From Hippopus hippopus (Eukaryota > Mollusca > Bivalvia > Cardiida > Cardiidae), in contig OX328103.1 of the NCBI GenBank assembly GCA_946811185.2, positions 930,001 through 994,000 on the forward strand: DNA of 64,000 nucleotides, in the 5' to 3' direction. Made by a program: the position numbers and the translations under genes. Positions 29,691 to 40,251 of this stretch are shown in pieces; position 1 is the stretch's first letter; the number at the start of each line of letters is the position of its first letter. Under the pieces are notes generated by a model. The model ran no database searches, was not told where the DNA came from, and saw only the letters and a program-made list of their open reading frames with translations.

Positions 29691-30610
29691 TCCCCTGTCC
29701 CCGTTTTGTTAGGACAGTGGACCCTACAGACAGATACACCATATTTCCTGAGTGTGCTCTTGTGAAGACAGTGACGATACCAGTTTGGTATGAAAGACAC
29801 CAACTAGGGGTATCCAAGTTGTGTGCCCCACTTTGTGTGGACAAAGGCCCCACCAGATTGATCAACCAAGACAGTGGCCATACCAAGTTGTCATAGAAGT
29901 TTTATCAGGAGGTAGTCCTGTTGTAAGCCCTATTTTGAGACGACAGTGGCCCCACCGTAATGATAAACCATGTGACCAGATTTTCTTTTGTGCCCCATTT
30001 TGTGAAGACAGTAGCCATACCATTCTGATATAAAAATGTTTGGTAGGAGTATCTTAGTTGTGTGCTCCATTTTGTGAGGAAAGCCGTGGCCAGACCATGC
30101 GGCCAATATCTTGTGTGCCCCATTTTGTGAAGACAGTGGCCCTACCAGATTGATACAGATGTGACCATTTTCTTGTGCCCCAATTTGTTGGGACATAGGC
30201 CACACCAGTTTGACATGGAAGGATATTTACTTGAATCAAAGTTGTTATAATTAGTCCCATTTTGTGAGGAAAGCAGCCGAACCAGACTGATAAACCATGT
30301 GCCCATTTTGTTGTGTGCCCATTTGTGAAGACAGAGGCTCTACCAGATTGCTACAGATGTGACCATTTTCCTGTGCCCCGTTTTGTAGGGACATAGGCCA
30401 TACCAGTTTGACATGGAAGTGTTTGGTTGAAGTGAAGTTGTAATGGAAGTGTTTGGTTGAATTAAAGTTGTAAGTCCCATTTTGTGAATACAGTGGCTGC
30501 ACCAGACTGACAAACCATGCGGCCATTTTCTTGTATGTGTGCCCCATTTTGTGGAGACAGTGGCTGCAGCACTTTGATATGGAAGTGTTAGTAAGTATCC
30601 AAGTTGGACA
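29690..30610. repeat. Degenerate tandem array with 198-bp higher-order period
   Basis: The motif GTGCCCCATTTTGTG-AGACAG recurs about ten times at irregular ~50-100 bp spacing. Between 30115 and 30423 two ~100-bp blocks repeat exactly 198 bp apart (ACAGATGTGACCATTTTC at 30155 and 30353; GACATGGAAG at 30212 and 30410). AAGTGTTTGGTTGAA is duplicated near 30420-30465. Confidence 0.85.
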
Positions 30611-30856
30611 ATAATCTGTCAGGCTGTCAGAAGGAGTTAATCATTTTCAGATTTTTGATGGGAGATCTCGAAATACTTGACTTTGATAGATGGACCTCAG
30701 CACAATAAATGTGGCTGACCAGGGCAGTGTCAGTCCTCCCTCATTTAGAACCCTTGTCCTGAAACATGGAATCTGTCAACAACAACTACACATTGCTGTA
30801 CTTAGTTTACCTTTTAAATATTTTGGTTTCAATCCTTTACTATACAATCCTACTCT

Positions 30857-31060
30857 TTAACTCTTCATCACTCGAAAGAGTTTTGAACTTGTCCGATTTG
30901 AAAGCAAACATGCCTTGAATGATGAGAATTGCGTTTGAAATTGTAAAAAATATTGTGGAAAAAGGTTACCCAGCATTTTCTCCATTTCCCAAAATATTTA
31001 CAAAAGCTTTCTTCCTCAGGGTCATTAAAACTTGAGAATGTGTGGGAATTTAGTTAAAGA
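30857..31060 (-). repeat. TTAA-A MITE with shortened left hairpin arm
   Basis: Head TTAACTCTTCATCACTCG, hairpin GTGGAAAAAGGTTACCCAGC with a reduced left arm, right flank TCAGGGTCATTAAAACTTG. Confidence 0.75.
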
Positions 31061-31112
31061 ACCCCGAGTACAAAAGGTGTGGAAAACACTGGCTGACTTA
31101 CTTAAAAAATTT

Positions 31113-31163
31113 AGACTTTTCCAAATTGAAGACCAGTATTTTGTCGTTTGGTAAAGAGTTAAA
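31113..31163 (+). repeat. TTAA-A terminal fragment
   Basis: AGACTTTTCCAAATTGAAG is joined directly to a tail end ATTTTGTCGTTTGGTAAAG and AGTTAA. The middle is missing. Confidence 0.6.
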
Positions 31164-31369
31164 AGGTAAAAAGTGTCCTTTATCAGGACCAATTATTTTT
31201 TTGTTAAATACATGTATAAACTTGTCTGGAGGACAAAAACAGGATGACAAATGTATAAATATTTCCACATCAGTCACACTAGCTCCATTTGACAATTTTT
31301 CTGTGTCAAGGCTAGGCTAACATTGTTTGTTTATGAAGTTTAACTTACAATTGACACCTAGGAAGCCAA

Positions 31370-31463
31370 TGCTCACAGTTACCATTATTTTCTCATTTTT
31401 TACAATGTTTTCAAAAGCCTTATTCCTGACAGGGTTTGGTCGGATTGTTTGGTATAGGATTAA
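31370..31463 (-). repeat. TTAA-A right half starting at the dyad
   Basis: AGTTACCATTATTTTCTC, then CAATGTTTTCAAAAGCC and GGTATAGGATTAA. No left arm. Confidence 0.72.
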
Positions 31464-31502
31464 CGCTGTTCATAATTGCCGATAACAAGCCATTTCTCAC
31501 AT

Positions 31503-31815
31503 GACCAGCCTGCATAGCCCAGGTGGTACAGCATCACTAGGAACTTGTAAACATCAAGTCTTGGGTCACATGAGGGTGTGGTTCGAGACCAACAGCTTGT
31601 CATCTAAAAATATGAATAGTCTTTCAGATAAGATGTTAAATCGAGGTCCTGTGTGACGATGCAGTACACCGAGCACATTGAAGAACCAGCCGTAACTTAG
31701 GATGGGTTTCATCTTGTATCCTGCACTATAAATGTTAAACCTTAGAGTGCTAAATAAACATTAAAGAACCCAGCGTAACTTAGGGTGGGTTTTGTCCTGT
31801 AACTTGCAAAGTCCT
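31503..31815 (+). mobile_element. SINE-4 (tRNA-like head, distinct body)
   Basis: Head TAGCCCAGGTGGTACAGC resembles box A and GTGGTTCGAGACC resembles box B. The body reads GATAAGATGTTAAATCGAGG and CATTGAAGAACCAGCCGTAA, the latter nearly repeated 78-85 bp downstream (CATTAAAGAACCCAGCGTAA). A remnant copy is near 56090-56500. Confidence 0.65.
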
Positions 31816-31819
31816 TGGC

Positions 31820-32480
31820 AAGAAAACTTACCATCATATAATGGGGGGGGGACTGGTGGCAACAATGAATACCATATTTCATCTAATTAACACACCGGAG
31901 CACCATACAAAAACACAAACAGGACGCTCTTATTTCATAGCCAATATCCCAGAATTTCAGAGCTGTCATGTGGGGTAAGTATGGTACTTTGATCCAGGTT
32001 TTAGTGAGTGCTGTGTGCAAAGTGATGGCCATTTGAAGGATCTGCTGTAATAATGCAGAATATCGATTTTACTGCCAATCATGATTCATTTGGACATGAA
32101 ATAGCATTCATGATTAATATGGGACACTAGTATTCTGTATTTCACTTTCTGTAAGCTTTTTTTTTCAGTCATTTGGCAAATTTTGTTACCAGAAGTTTAT
32201 AATATTATTGGAAGTGTCAGGGCTTTTCTTCCTTCTATAACAGAGGCCGATATTCGGTGACTTCCCAATTGCAAAAAGCATCTTTTTTTTCCCAATCTTG
32301 CAGAAAGAATTTCCCATAACATAATGCTGAAATCCCCAATAAGTTAAAATACCAATATCTAGAAATCTATTTCACATGATCAGACATAACACTTTCGTTA
32401 TTTAGAAGCGACTGAAATCGAAAGCAGGCTCTTTGTTGATTTATACCCAAATGACTCAGCTGACTGCGCTGCAGTACGGC
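31820..32480. other. Stretch without recognised features
   Basis: Includes a short G-run (about 31843-31851). No repeat or gene recognised. Confidence 0.4.
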
Positions 32481-32739
32481 TGAAATGTTGCGATTTCTTG
32501 ACGCCATTTGGTTTGTTTAATGGAGGCAACCTTAACCAAACTGAGTTATTTTTTGCGCATTATAACACGGCACATAGACTTGACGTGGTTGTCATTTCCC
32601 TATCATTCAATATTAAATCCTTTGACATGTTATATGATTGTTTGTCTCCGGAAGAACTTACAGTTTTCTTCATTTAACACAGTGGAACATATTCTTACTC
32701 AGTTGCAGTAAACTATTTGAAAAAAAAAACACGGTGTAT

Positions 32740-32996
32740 CCCATCAAAACGTGTCAAGAACTGGGAAACATTATAAAAAGTTTGTTAAAAGGGCTGCAGA
32801 CAATAAAAGCCAGCGCAGCCTTTTTACTTTCGGCGTGAAGTGTTCAAATTCTTTGCCGATCGATCTACATGTAATCAAATCTCTACATACTGAGTTTCAC
32901 TCTGAAGTGCCTTTCTGTCGGACATTGCCGATCACCCATTGTCTGAAGACTAGACAATTATTATCACTGCACATGATGCAAACTCTACATCTCTAG
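32740..32996 (+). pseudogene. Possible non-LTR retrotransposon C-terminal remnant
   Basis: The frame at 32751-32996 contains SLFTFGVKCSNSLPIDL, which resembles the F-G-x-K/R-x-W-N-S-L-P motif common near the C-terminus of many mollusc LINE reverse transcriptase proteins, with Ser in place of the usual Trp. No catalytic motif is visible and upstream frames are broken. Weak; a coincidental match is possible. Confidence 0.25.
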
Positions 32997-32999
32997 ACA

Positions 33000-33660
33000 G
33001 AATATCCAATCCTAGTCCTGTAACTTTCACAGATAATGATTCCCTTGTATCACATGATGGCCGGAAAACAGTTCTGCTGTTCAAAGTATTAACTCCGGCA
33101 CCCATGGGTGTACCACAGTAGTGTTAGAAAGGGCTATAAGCTTACTGAAGATAATTATGTGCAAATACTTTGAGATATTTGGCCATGGTTTAAGCAGTTA
33201 TAGTGTAACTGTTAAATTTGTTTCAATTTTTAAATTGTTGCAACTTTCTATTTACTGTATGTATGTACACTACCATTAATTTGTTTACTAATGTACCTTG
33301 TGTATGTATATTTGGAGAGTCAGGTGTTAATGACATCAATTTGTGAAGTAACTAAGATTTAGTCGATGCCGTACCAGTAAGTTTATTTATAGAATATTGG
33401 TCATCAATGAATTTCATCAGTCTGCACTTAAAAAATTCAGTGAAGTTATCTCAAATATGGAAGTTGTCACTCAAGTTGCCCACTTTCAGGTAAGGCTGAA
33501 AGTGCGTGGGGGTTGTCCAGAGGCCTCTCATGTAAATTACATGGGGGGGGGCTACTTTTAGGGAAAGGGTGTTCATAAGGTGAAATGGTAAATAAAAATC
33601 ATCCAAAGGGTTACAAGGTGGTACAAATCACAGCATATTAATTAATCAGAGTTTTAGTTA
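33000..33660. other. Stretch without recognised features
   Basis: Contains a G-run at about 33543-33551. Otherwise nothing recognised. Confidence 0.4.
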
Positions 33661-33666
33661 ACGCCA

Positions 33667-33959
33667 GTTAATGAGGTATAGTGTGACAGTTGAAGACCAT
33701 TTATATGACATCCTACATGACATATATATGTCAATATGATAATAAAGCTCATCATTAGTTCATAATTAATCATTTACAACACAATCTCCAGCTTAAAAAA
33801 ACCACCCTTGCTTTTAAAAATATTGTGGGAAAAGGAGAACCAGCACTTAATGAGAAACAGTTAGACAGTTGAAGAACCTTTAAATGACATTCTACATGAC
33901 ATATGTTAATATATAATAAAGTTCATCATTACCTCGATAATTACAACACAATCACAAAT
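33667..33959. repeat. Diverged tandem duplication (~174 bp) carrying a half TTAA-A
   Basis: ACAGTTGAAGACC...TACATGACATAT (first unit) matches ACAGTTGAAGAACC...TACATGACATAT (second unit) about 174 bp downstream. At the end of unit 1 a TTAA-A left half stops inside its hairpin (GGGAAAAGGAGA, 33824-33838). Confidence 0.72.
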
Positions 33960-34128
33960 TTAAATGACCCTTAGAAAGAGAGCTTTTGAAAACATTGTGG
34001 AAAAAGGAGAAAATGCTGGTAACCAGCATTTTCTCTTTTTCCCACAATGTTTTCTATCTATTCAGGGACAGATACTATCATCTGAAAAACATTTGAATTG
34101 TAGTCTGTAAATCCCTTATGGACAAATG
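33946..34128 (+). repeat. TTAA-A MITE, tail cut by SINE-2
   Basis: Head ACAACACAATCACAAATTT, hairpin 33991-34058, flank TGTAGTCTGTAAATCCC. The terminal ~30 bp is missing at the junction with SINE-2. Confidence 0.8.
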
Positions 34129-34370
34129 GGGTCCTGCGTGGTTCAGTAGTAAAGTCTGGGACTTGTAACCTGGAGGCCCAAGGGTCGAGCCCCACCTGAT
34201 CCGCTTGGTTTTTAGTGGGAGTGTCCTTGGGCAAGACACTTCAGAGCCATAGCCTAGTACTGGTGAAACCTGGACATACATGAATATGTAAGCTTTCGTA
34301 GTGATATAACGACTGAAATAGTGTTGAAAATTGCGTAAAACACCATTCAGTCAATCAATCATCAATCACT
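34129..34370 (+). mobile_element. SINE-2, full-length
   Basis: Head GGGTCCTGCGTGGTTCAGTA with box B-like AAGGGTCGAGCCC, centre GTCCTTGGGCAAGACACTTC, 3' part AATAGTGTTGAAAATTGCG and an AATC tail, then a (CAT)n microsatellite (about 34373-34393). Confidence 0.87.
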
Positions 34371-34494
34371 CATTCATCATCATCATCATCATTTTTTTAA
34401 TTCCTGGACTAAGCTGCCTGTCCACTTTTTCATACAACATCCCCTATACAACATAATTATACCAGTTTATGTTGGAGTCCACATGTCCTACTTC

Positions 34495-34640
34495 CATTGG
34501 ATGGTCATTAAATAGAGTAGAAAACATTGTGAGAAAGGTGAAAAATGCTGGCTAACAGCATTTTTTCTCTTTTCCCAAAATATTACTAAAGTCTTCCTCC
34601 AAGGGTTGTTAAAACTCATGATTGAGTGGTAAAGAGTTAA
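34495..34640 (-). repeat. TTAA-A MITE, left-truncated
   Basis: Hairpin 34520-34580, end GAGTGGTAAAGAGTTAA. Confidence 0.8.
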
Positions 34641-35258
34641 CCCAATATTAGGCAACAACATTTAAAATTTGTCCTTCTTGAAAGCATTTTGCAGACGAAA
34701 AACCCAAGATGATTTGAATGATGATATTTTTCTTTCAAAGCGTATTGATTGATTGTATGGTGTTAAATGCCATTCTTAACATTATTTCAGGTACACTGCA
34801 GCAGCCATTGCACCTATCCATACTTTCCTGGAGTTTCTTTTACCAGCACTACGTACAATTCCTTTTCAAGCCACAGGCTGCTTTCCCACATAACCATCAT
34901 CAAGACAATGATCAGCGGTGGGAAAGGAATGAATCCTGTCACAATCATTATCATCAATCCTCTGAAAGAAATTGCACGAGCTGGGGATTGAATCTGAGTG
35001 ATCCCCTGTTCTCAAGTCCTGCACGCTACCGACAGAGTTACCGGGGCTCGGCTGTCCTTTTTGAAAATATTTTGCAGAAGAAAAATTCAGTATGACTTAA
35101 ATGATGTGATTTTTCTTTGAAAGGATAAAAACAGTGTTGGGAAAAAAGAAGAAAATGTTGATTAACAGCATTTTCTTCTTTTTCCCCAATAATGTTTCCA
35201 AGAGTGGTGAACTTCCCCCAGGGTCATAAAACCACAGTAATATTTTTGTGAAGTGTTA
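34640..35258 (-). repeat. TTAA-A pieces on both sides of a SINE-1, with a repeated flank
   Basis: A ~72-bp TTAA-A internal segment (GAAAGCATTTTGCAGACG...ATTTTTCTTTCAAAG) lies before the SINE (34668-34740) and a diverged version after it (35052-35125). The second piece continues into a hairpin (35135-35200) and the end GTGAAGTGTTAA. Confidence 0.72.
34743..35050 (-). mobile_element. SINE-1, full-length
   Basis: Minus-strand head GCCGAGCCCCGGTAACTC. Tail on the plus strand is ATTGATTGATTGTATGGTG with TTCTTAACATTATTTCAG. Confidence 0.85.
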
Positions 35259-35449
35259 ATTAGAATCAAAACTGTCATATTTGTAATACCTGTTTAATGA
35301 TAATTGAATTTTATTGTGCCTGTAAATCAAATTAATTCATAATAAATGAGTTACCTTCTGTATCAAAGTGATAATTAATTTTCTTTCCCTTTATAACATG
35401 CGTTCTTGTTTTATTTACTTGGTTATTAGACATTGAAAATATCTGTTGT

Positions 35450-35590
35450 TTAACCCTTTACCAAACAATCCCGGGTTTTTACAACCCTAGGAAAAAAGGC
35501 TTTTGAAAACATTGTGGGAAAAGAAGAAAATGCTGGTTACCAGCATTTTCTTCTTTTCCCACAATGTTTTCTACCAAATCAAATAAATAG
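35450..35590 (+). repeat. TTAA-A MITE, tail lost
   Basis: TTAACCCTTTACCAAACAATC, perfect hairpin 35508-35572. The element is cut at 35588, where a TTAA-B' begins. Confidence 0.84.
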
Positions 35591-35593
35591 TTT

Positions 35594-35773
35594 TTAACTC
35601 TTTCCATACCATTGATGACACCAGAAGCTTTTGTGGACAAAGTAGATCTCTAATCTACATTGTCCACTGCTATATTCTAAAATATGACCAAACTATCTCT
35701 TGATCTTGCAGAGGAAATGTATTTTTAGCCTTTGAGAAAATGCAATTTATTTATTCAGAATTGAAAGAGTTAA
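35594..35773 (+). repeat. TTAA-B' MITE with collapsed hairpin
   Basis: TTAACTCTTTCCATACC to GAAAGAGTTAA. The hairpin centre has gone: GTAGATCTCTAATCTAC remains of the longer dyad. Compare 57559-57771. Confidence 0.82.
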
Positions 35774-35801
35774 ATGGGTCAAATTATGAAAGAAACAAAT
35801 A

Positions 35802-36051
35802 AGCCATGCTCTGTGAAAAGGGGACTTAATGCATCTGCGAAAAGTATCAACTCGGGTAAGCCTGTGCAGTATGCGCAGGCTGACCTGGACCGAAACTTTT
35901 TGCTATTGGTCAATTATCTGTATGTCCAAGGGCTGGTGTACCTTGGTTGTTAAGAAGAGTGGATGTTATGGATCCATAATTATGTGATTGCTTGCTTGGT
36001 ACCATTGATTACGGAGATGCATTAAGCCCCCTTTTGCCAGAGGATGGCTCA
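35802..36051 (+). repeat. PAL-D fold-back element, complete
   Basis: AGCCATGCTCTGTGAAAAG to TTTTGCCAGAGGATGGCTC, inner dyad AAGCCTGTGCAGTATGCGCA at 35857-35876 followed by GGCTGACC. Confidence 0.86.
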
Positions 36052-36127
36052 AATAGTTTATAAAGAGTCATTAGTCAGAGAGGCCTTTTAGCTATGACAC
36101 AGGCTATCTGGCAAACTTCAAGACCCA

Positions 36128-36503
36128 AGGCCCAATTTCAAGAAAAAACTTAAGTCTCTTATTTTACTCAAATCTGCAAACAGACATAGGTTGAGTTTGT
36201 TATTCTAGATACATTTCACTAACACTAACAGACTAATGGAACATTTCCAAATCCAAAGTTGACACATCGTTTCAGACTCAACTCAGCAAAATAATGGACT
36301 TAAGTCTGTTAATTAACTTAAGTCTGATTATTTTGCTTAGTTGAGTCTGAAAGATAGTGCCAACTCAGAATTTGAGAATGTTACTACAGTCTGTTAATGT
36401 TACTGAAATGTATCTCAAATAAGGAACTTTAACTAGAACCTAGGACAATTAGTAGGTTTGAGTAAAATAAGAAACTGGTTTTTTTGTGAAACTGAGCACA
36501 GGT
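36128..36503. repeat. Palindromic element, ~180-bp arms
   Basis: CTCTTATTTTACTCAAATCT on the left faces AGGTTTGAGTAAAATAAG on the right. The arms also pair GTTGACAC.., CAGACTCAAC.. and meet at AACTTAAGTC near 36318. Ends resemble TTTCA-AGAAAAAA / TTTTTTTGTGAAA. Confidence 0.82.
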
Positions 36504-36504
36504 G

Positions 36505-36925
36505 TCCTTGTCAACATAATTAATTGATTCCTTCACAGTAAAATTATCATTTTTGAAAAATTATAGAAAAAGATAAGATAAAAAAAAAATCATGAAAAAT
36601 ATTATTAAAAAACAAGAGAAATAAGATAACCTTTTTTATCTTTATTGATGTATTATATATCAAGTTGGTTAAACTGCAGTAATTAATCTAGCTCAAATGT
36701 TCCATTTAGAAATAATCACACTTTGCAGTAATTTTTCAGTCTTTATCTGATCTTGCAATATTCAACACTTTCTGTTCACCCATTTCCTACGTATGAATAT
36801 TTCTGCACTGATTTTAAATCCTTGAAGGGATATACATCAACGTATATTTTTTGGGGGTAAAAATATAAAATTGCTGTATCACAGTCAAAATTCCTGAAAA
36901 ACATTAGGAGTTTTTTAGCCAGTAA
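36505..36925. other. AT-rich stretch without recognised features
   Basis: Contains A-runs near 36580. No repeat or gene recognised. Confidence 0.4.
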
Positions 36926-37126
36926 CTTCACACAATATTCTCCAGAAGTCATTGGCTGCTTTCCTTCATAAAAATGGTCAAAACAATGCTCAGGGTTGAA
37001 AGAGGAATGAATCCTGTCACAATGATTATCATCAGTCCTCAATAGATTGGCTGAGATGGGAATTCAAACCAGCAACGCCCAGGTTTCAGGCCCTATATGT
37101 TACAAAACAAGCAATGAGGGCTCGGC
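36926..37126 (-). mobile_element. SINE-1, 3'-truncated
   Basis: On the minus strand the head GCCGAGCCCTCATTGC and body are present; it ends in mid-body. Box B is decayed. Confidence 0.75.
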
Positions 37127-37633
37127 AAAATAAAGGCCTACTTCCATGTCCAATTTCAAAGCATTTGCAGACAGCAATTTACATGTGGCTCATTAGTGTC
37201 TTCATAATTATACACACATTGTGGGAAAGGGAGAAAAGCTGGTTACCAGCAGTTTTCTCCCTTTCTCACATTGTTTTCAGAACCTCTTTCCTCAGCATAT
37301 TTAATCCTTTATCATACAATCCTCAGTTTTACTAGCCCTAAGGAAAGGGCCTTTTGAAAGCATTATAGCAAAAGGAAAATGCTGGTAATCAGCATTTTCT
37401 CCGTGTAAAAAAAAATGTTTTCAAACCGTGCAAACGTGTATTTCCATTTTAAAGTCACAATTATTCTATCCTCTGCTAACACTTTCAATTCTGGCATGGC
37501 TAAAATTTTGTCATTTGATAAAGAGTCAAGTCTTTCAAAGGGTATAAAACATTGTGGGAAAAGTAGAAAATGCTGGTTAACAAGAGTTTTTTCTCAGGGG
37601 TGTTAAAAAAGGGCTAAATTGTAAAGGGTTATG
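37127..37633. repeat. Three adjoining TTAA-A copies
   Basis: 37127-37302 (minus, hairpin 37212-37270), 37301-37530 (plus, from TTAATCCTTTATCATACAATC, hairpin shrunken), and 37535-37633 (minus). The last loses its right arm at the dyad (GCTGGTTAACA-AGAGTTTTTTC, about 37580). Confidence 0.76.
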
Positions 37634-37634
37634 A

Positions 37635-38150
37635 AATTTTCTTACCGAGGAAAATCAAAATGAGAACAGATGGATCCTGCACAAATTCGATCATATTTCC
37701 AGCAAATTACTTCGGATGACTACCATAGTAGGCTGAAATTAAATCACCCATTTAACCCGGATAATCCAAAAATCATTTTTGTTCATTGTGACTGGCACAA
37801 GACATTATTCATTCAGTAATTAAGATAAAACTTGGCATTTTCGATGTCTTAGAACGCCATCCATTTTTGTTAGATAAAGGCGTGATATTGATAGTTCTAT
37901 CATTCGAGAGATCTATCATGGTTATATGACGTAATTTATGACAAATAGCGTATTATATTCCGTTTCTGAATGTTGAAGATGCTCTACATTAAGCTCCCAG
38001 CTTGTAATTTAGACTGACATATTCCAAATGACAAACTTCAGAGTTTTAAAACAAATTGAAACAAGAGAATCATATAAGTTATATAGCTCAAAAATCTTGA
38101 ATTTAAAATCCTTATCAGATATTGAAAAGATTTTACTTGCTCAAACATGA
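37635..38150. other. Long stretch without recognised features
   Basis: No gene or repeat of this window matches. Confidence 0.42.
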
Positions 38151-38159
38151 TTCTAACAA

Positions 38160-38340
38160 TAGGATATCTTTTCAAAAGGGGTAGAAACCATTGTGGGGGA
38201 AAAAAAATGCTGGCTACCAGCATTTTTTTCTTTGACCACAGTATTTTCTTCACCCTTTACTACAAGACAAAAGTTTACCCTTGTCCAGATTGAAAGCAAT
38301 ACAGACAAAAAAATAAATGTAATTCAAAATTCAAAATTTG
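38160..38340 (-). repeat. TTAA-A hairpin and head fragment
   Basis: Hairpin 38186-38250 (GCTGGCTACCAGC), then a separate head TTCACCCTTTACTACAAGAC that stops after GTAATTCAAAATTC. Confidence 0.68.
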
Positions 38341-38560
38341 TCTACCAAACGACACAATTTTAGACTGGTCCAATTTGAAAGCATTTACAGACAACAAAAT
38401 AAATGTGGTATAAATGACAAAATTTGTTGCTGATAGGGTAGAAAACATTGCAGGAAAAGAAGAAAATGCTGGTTACCATGATTTTCTCCTTTTCCCACAA
38501 TGTTTTCAAAAGCCTTCTTTCTTAAGGGCCATTCAAACTTGGAATCATGTGGTAAAATGT
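38341..38560 (-). repeat. TTAA-A MITE, duplication copy 1 (empty TTAA)
   Basis: Head TACCAAACGACACAATTTTAG, hairpin 38452-38503, right flank CCTTCTTTCTTAAGGGCC, in which TTAA (38522-38525) is unoccupied. The sequence after it (to about 38670) matches 39301-39447. Confidence 0.86.
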
Positions 38561-38669
38561 TTATCGCATTACATTTTTAAGTTAATTGTATAACTTCCAT
38601 TTGTGAGTTTCTGCTGGTATGAAAATCATCCTGCGCAGGAACCGGAATTCAGAGCAAGTGCCCCATGCA

Positions 38670-38898
38670 TTAACACTTTACCGCACAATCCTGACTTTTA
38701 ACGACCCTGAGAAAGAAGCCTTTTGAAAACATTGTGGGGAAAAAGAGAAAATGCCTGTAACCAGCATTTTCTCCTTTTCCAACATGTTTTCTGCCCTATC
38801 AAAGAACAATTGCACCATTTGAGCCACAATGAAATTGGCATCTGCAAACGCTTTAAATTCGGACAAGTCCACATTTTTCTCGTGTGGTAAAGAGTTAA
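38670..38898 (+). repeat. TTAA-A MITE, complete, between duplication copies
   Basis: TTAACACTTTACCGCACAATC to GTGGTAAAGAGTTAA. Hairpin 38734-38785. Upstream ATGCATTAA matches ATGCATTAA at 39440, where no element is inserted. Confidence 0.9.
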
Positions 38899-39334
38899 CT
38901 GTACCAAACGATAAAATTATAGACAGGTCCAAACTGAAAGTATTTGCAGACAACAACATAAATGTGACTTAAAAATTGAAATTTGGTTTGGGAAGGGTAG
39001 AAAACATTGTAGGAAAAGGAGAAAATGCTGGTTATCAGCATTTACTCCTTTTCCCACAATGTTTTCAAAAACCTTCTTTCTTAACCCTTTACAACACAAT
39101 CCCGACTTTTAATGACCCTGAAGAAGAAGACTTTTAAAAACCTTGTGGGAAAAGGAGAAAATGCTGGAAACCAGCATTTTCTCCTTTTCCCACAAGGTTT
39201 TCTACCCTATCAGCGACAAATTTTGTCATTTATACCACATTTATTTTGTTGTCTGTAAATGCTTTCAAATTGGACCAGTCTAAAATTTTGTCGTTTGGTA
39301 AAGGGCCATTCAAACTAGGAATTATGTGGTAAAA
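38895..39334 (-). repeat. TTAA-A MITE, duplication copy 2 (TTAA occupied)
   Basis: Head TTAACTGTACCAAACGATAA, hairpin 39006-39065, then CCTTCTTTC-TTAA and an inserted TTAA-A (39081-39303), then GGGCCATTCAAACTAGG. Paralogous to 38341-38560. Confidence 0.88.
39081..39303 (+). repeat. TTAA-A MITE, nested
   Basis: TTAACCCTTTACAACACAATC to GTCGTTTGGTAAAGG, perfect-looking hairpin 39142-39205. The right TTAA is missing, apparently by a 7-bp deletion between GGG repeats (GGTAAAGGG-CC). Confidence 0.9.
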
Positions 39335-39447
39335 AGATTATTACATTTCGTTTTAGGTTCATTGCGTAACTTCCCTTAGTTCCCAGTGGTACGAAAATCA
39401 TCCTGCGCAGGAACCGGAATTTGGAGCAAGTGCCCCCATGCATTAAA
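39335..39447. repeat. Second copy of a local duplication
   Basis: AAAATCATCCTGCGCAGGAAC and GAGCAAGTGCCCC match 38562-38672 with scattered changes. CCTGCGCAGG is a perfect palindrome. Confidence 0.82.
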
Positions 39448-39696
39448 CAGTAATTCTCTGTGGAAAAAAAAAACAGCTCCAAGAGTAATTGTAGAGAAAT
39501 GCTACACTCATTTGTTTTCATTATCTAATAAGACTGGCATGATAAAAGAAACATAGATCACTTAAATAGGGACAGACTCAAACATAAATGTTGCATAAGA
39601 CTTGTGTCAATCATTCACAGAGTGAATACAGGAACTGGAACAAAATATAGAATCAGGTCAGACTACAACAAATAATTATTCTCACAGATATGAACT

Positions 39697-40251
39697 GTTC
39701 TCTTAGAAAAGGAGGTTTAATGCATCTCCATGATGCATTATACCAAGCAAGTCATCATATATTTATGGATCCATCAAATCCATTTTGTCTAGCAACTGGC
39801 CAACTCCGTAGGTTACAGATTGGTTCAGACAATTGACCAATAGAAAGTGGGGTTGATCAACTTGTCATAACTCAGCCAATTCTGTACCTACATCTAACCT
39901 CATCTGTACAACGGCCATTTCCATTTGAACTGCCAATCATGTGATCTTATACATGGCGGCGCCACTGTCAGTCGTTTAGCAACGACATAAACAACCTCGA
40001 TGAAGTTGTTCACATCTATCTGTCTGTGAAAACTTCAATTACAATTGATAAACCAGATTAAAAAATGAATGTACAAACTGTTTGTCAACTGAAATAATAA
40101 AACAGATACAGCCAAGGGACTTGATGGCTCCCATCACCCAAGGCATGCTGAATGAAGGTTGACCCTGCCAGCCTACATGGACTGTGTGGTCTGACATGAG
40201 CCAATACGTTTAGCAGATGCATTAAGCCCCTTTGTCACAGAGCATGACTTA
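39697..40251 (-). repeat. PAL-D interrupted by ~295 bp of unknown sequence
   Basis: PAL-D pieces 39697-39861 (TTTAATGCATCTCCATGATG) and 40157-40251 (GCAGATGCATTAAGCCCC ... CACAGAGCATGAC). The insert 39862-40156 includes ACATGGCGGCGCCACTG and matches nothing else here. Confidence 0.75.

Noticed and set aside
34718..35095. 125-codon open frame
   Set aside because: It lies across a minus-strand SINE-1 and its flanks. The same peptide-like strings recur wherever SINE-1 occurs.
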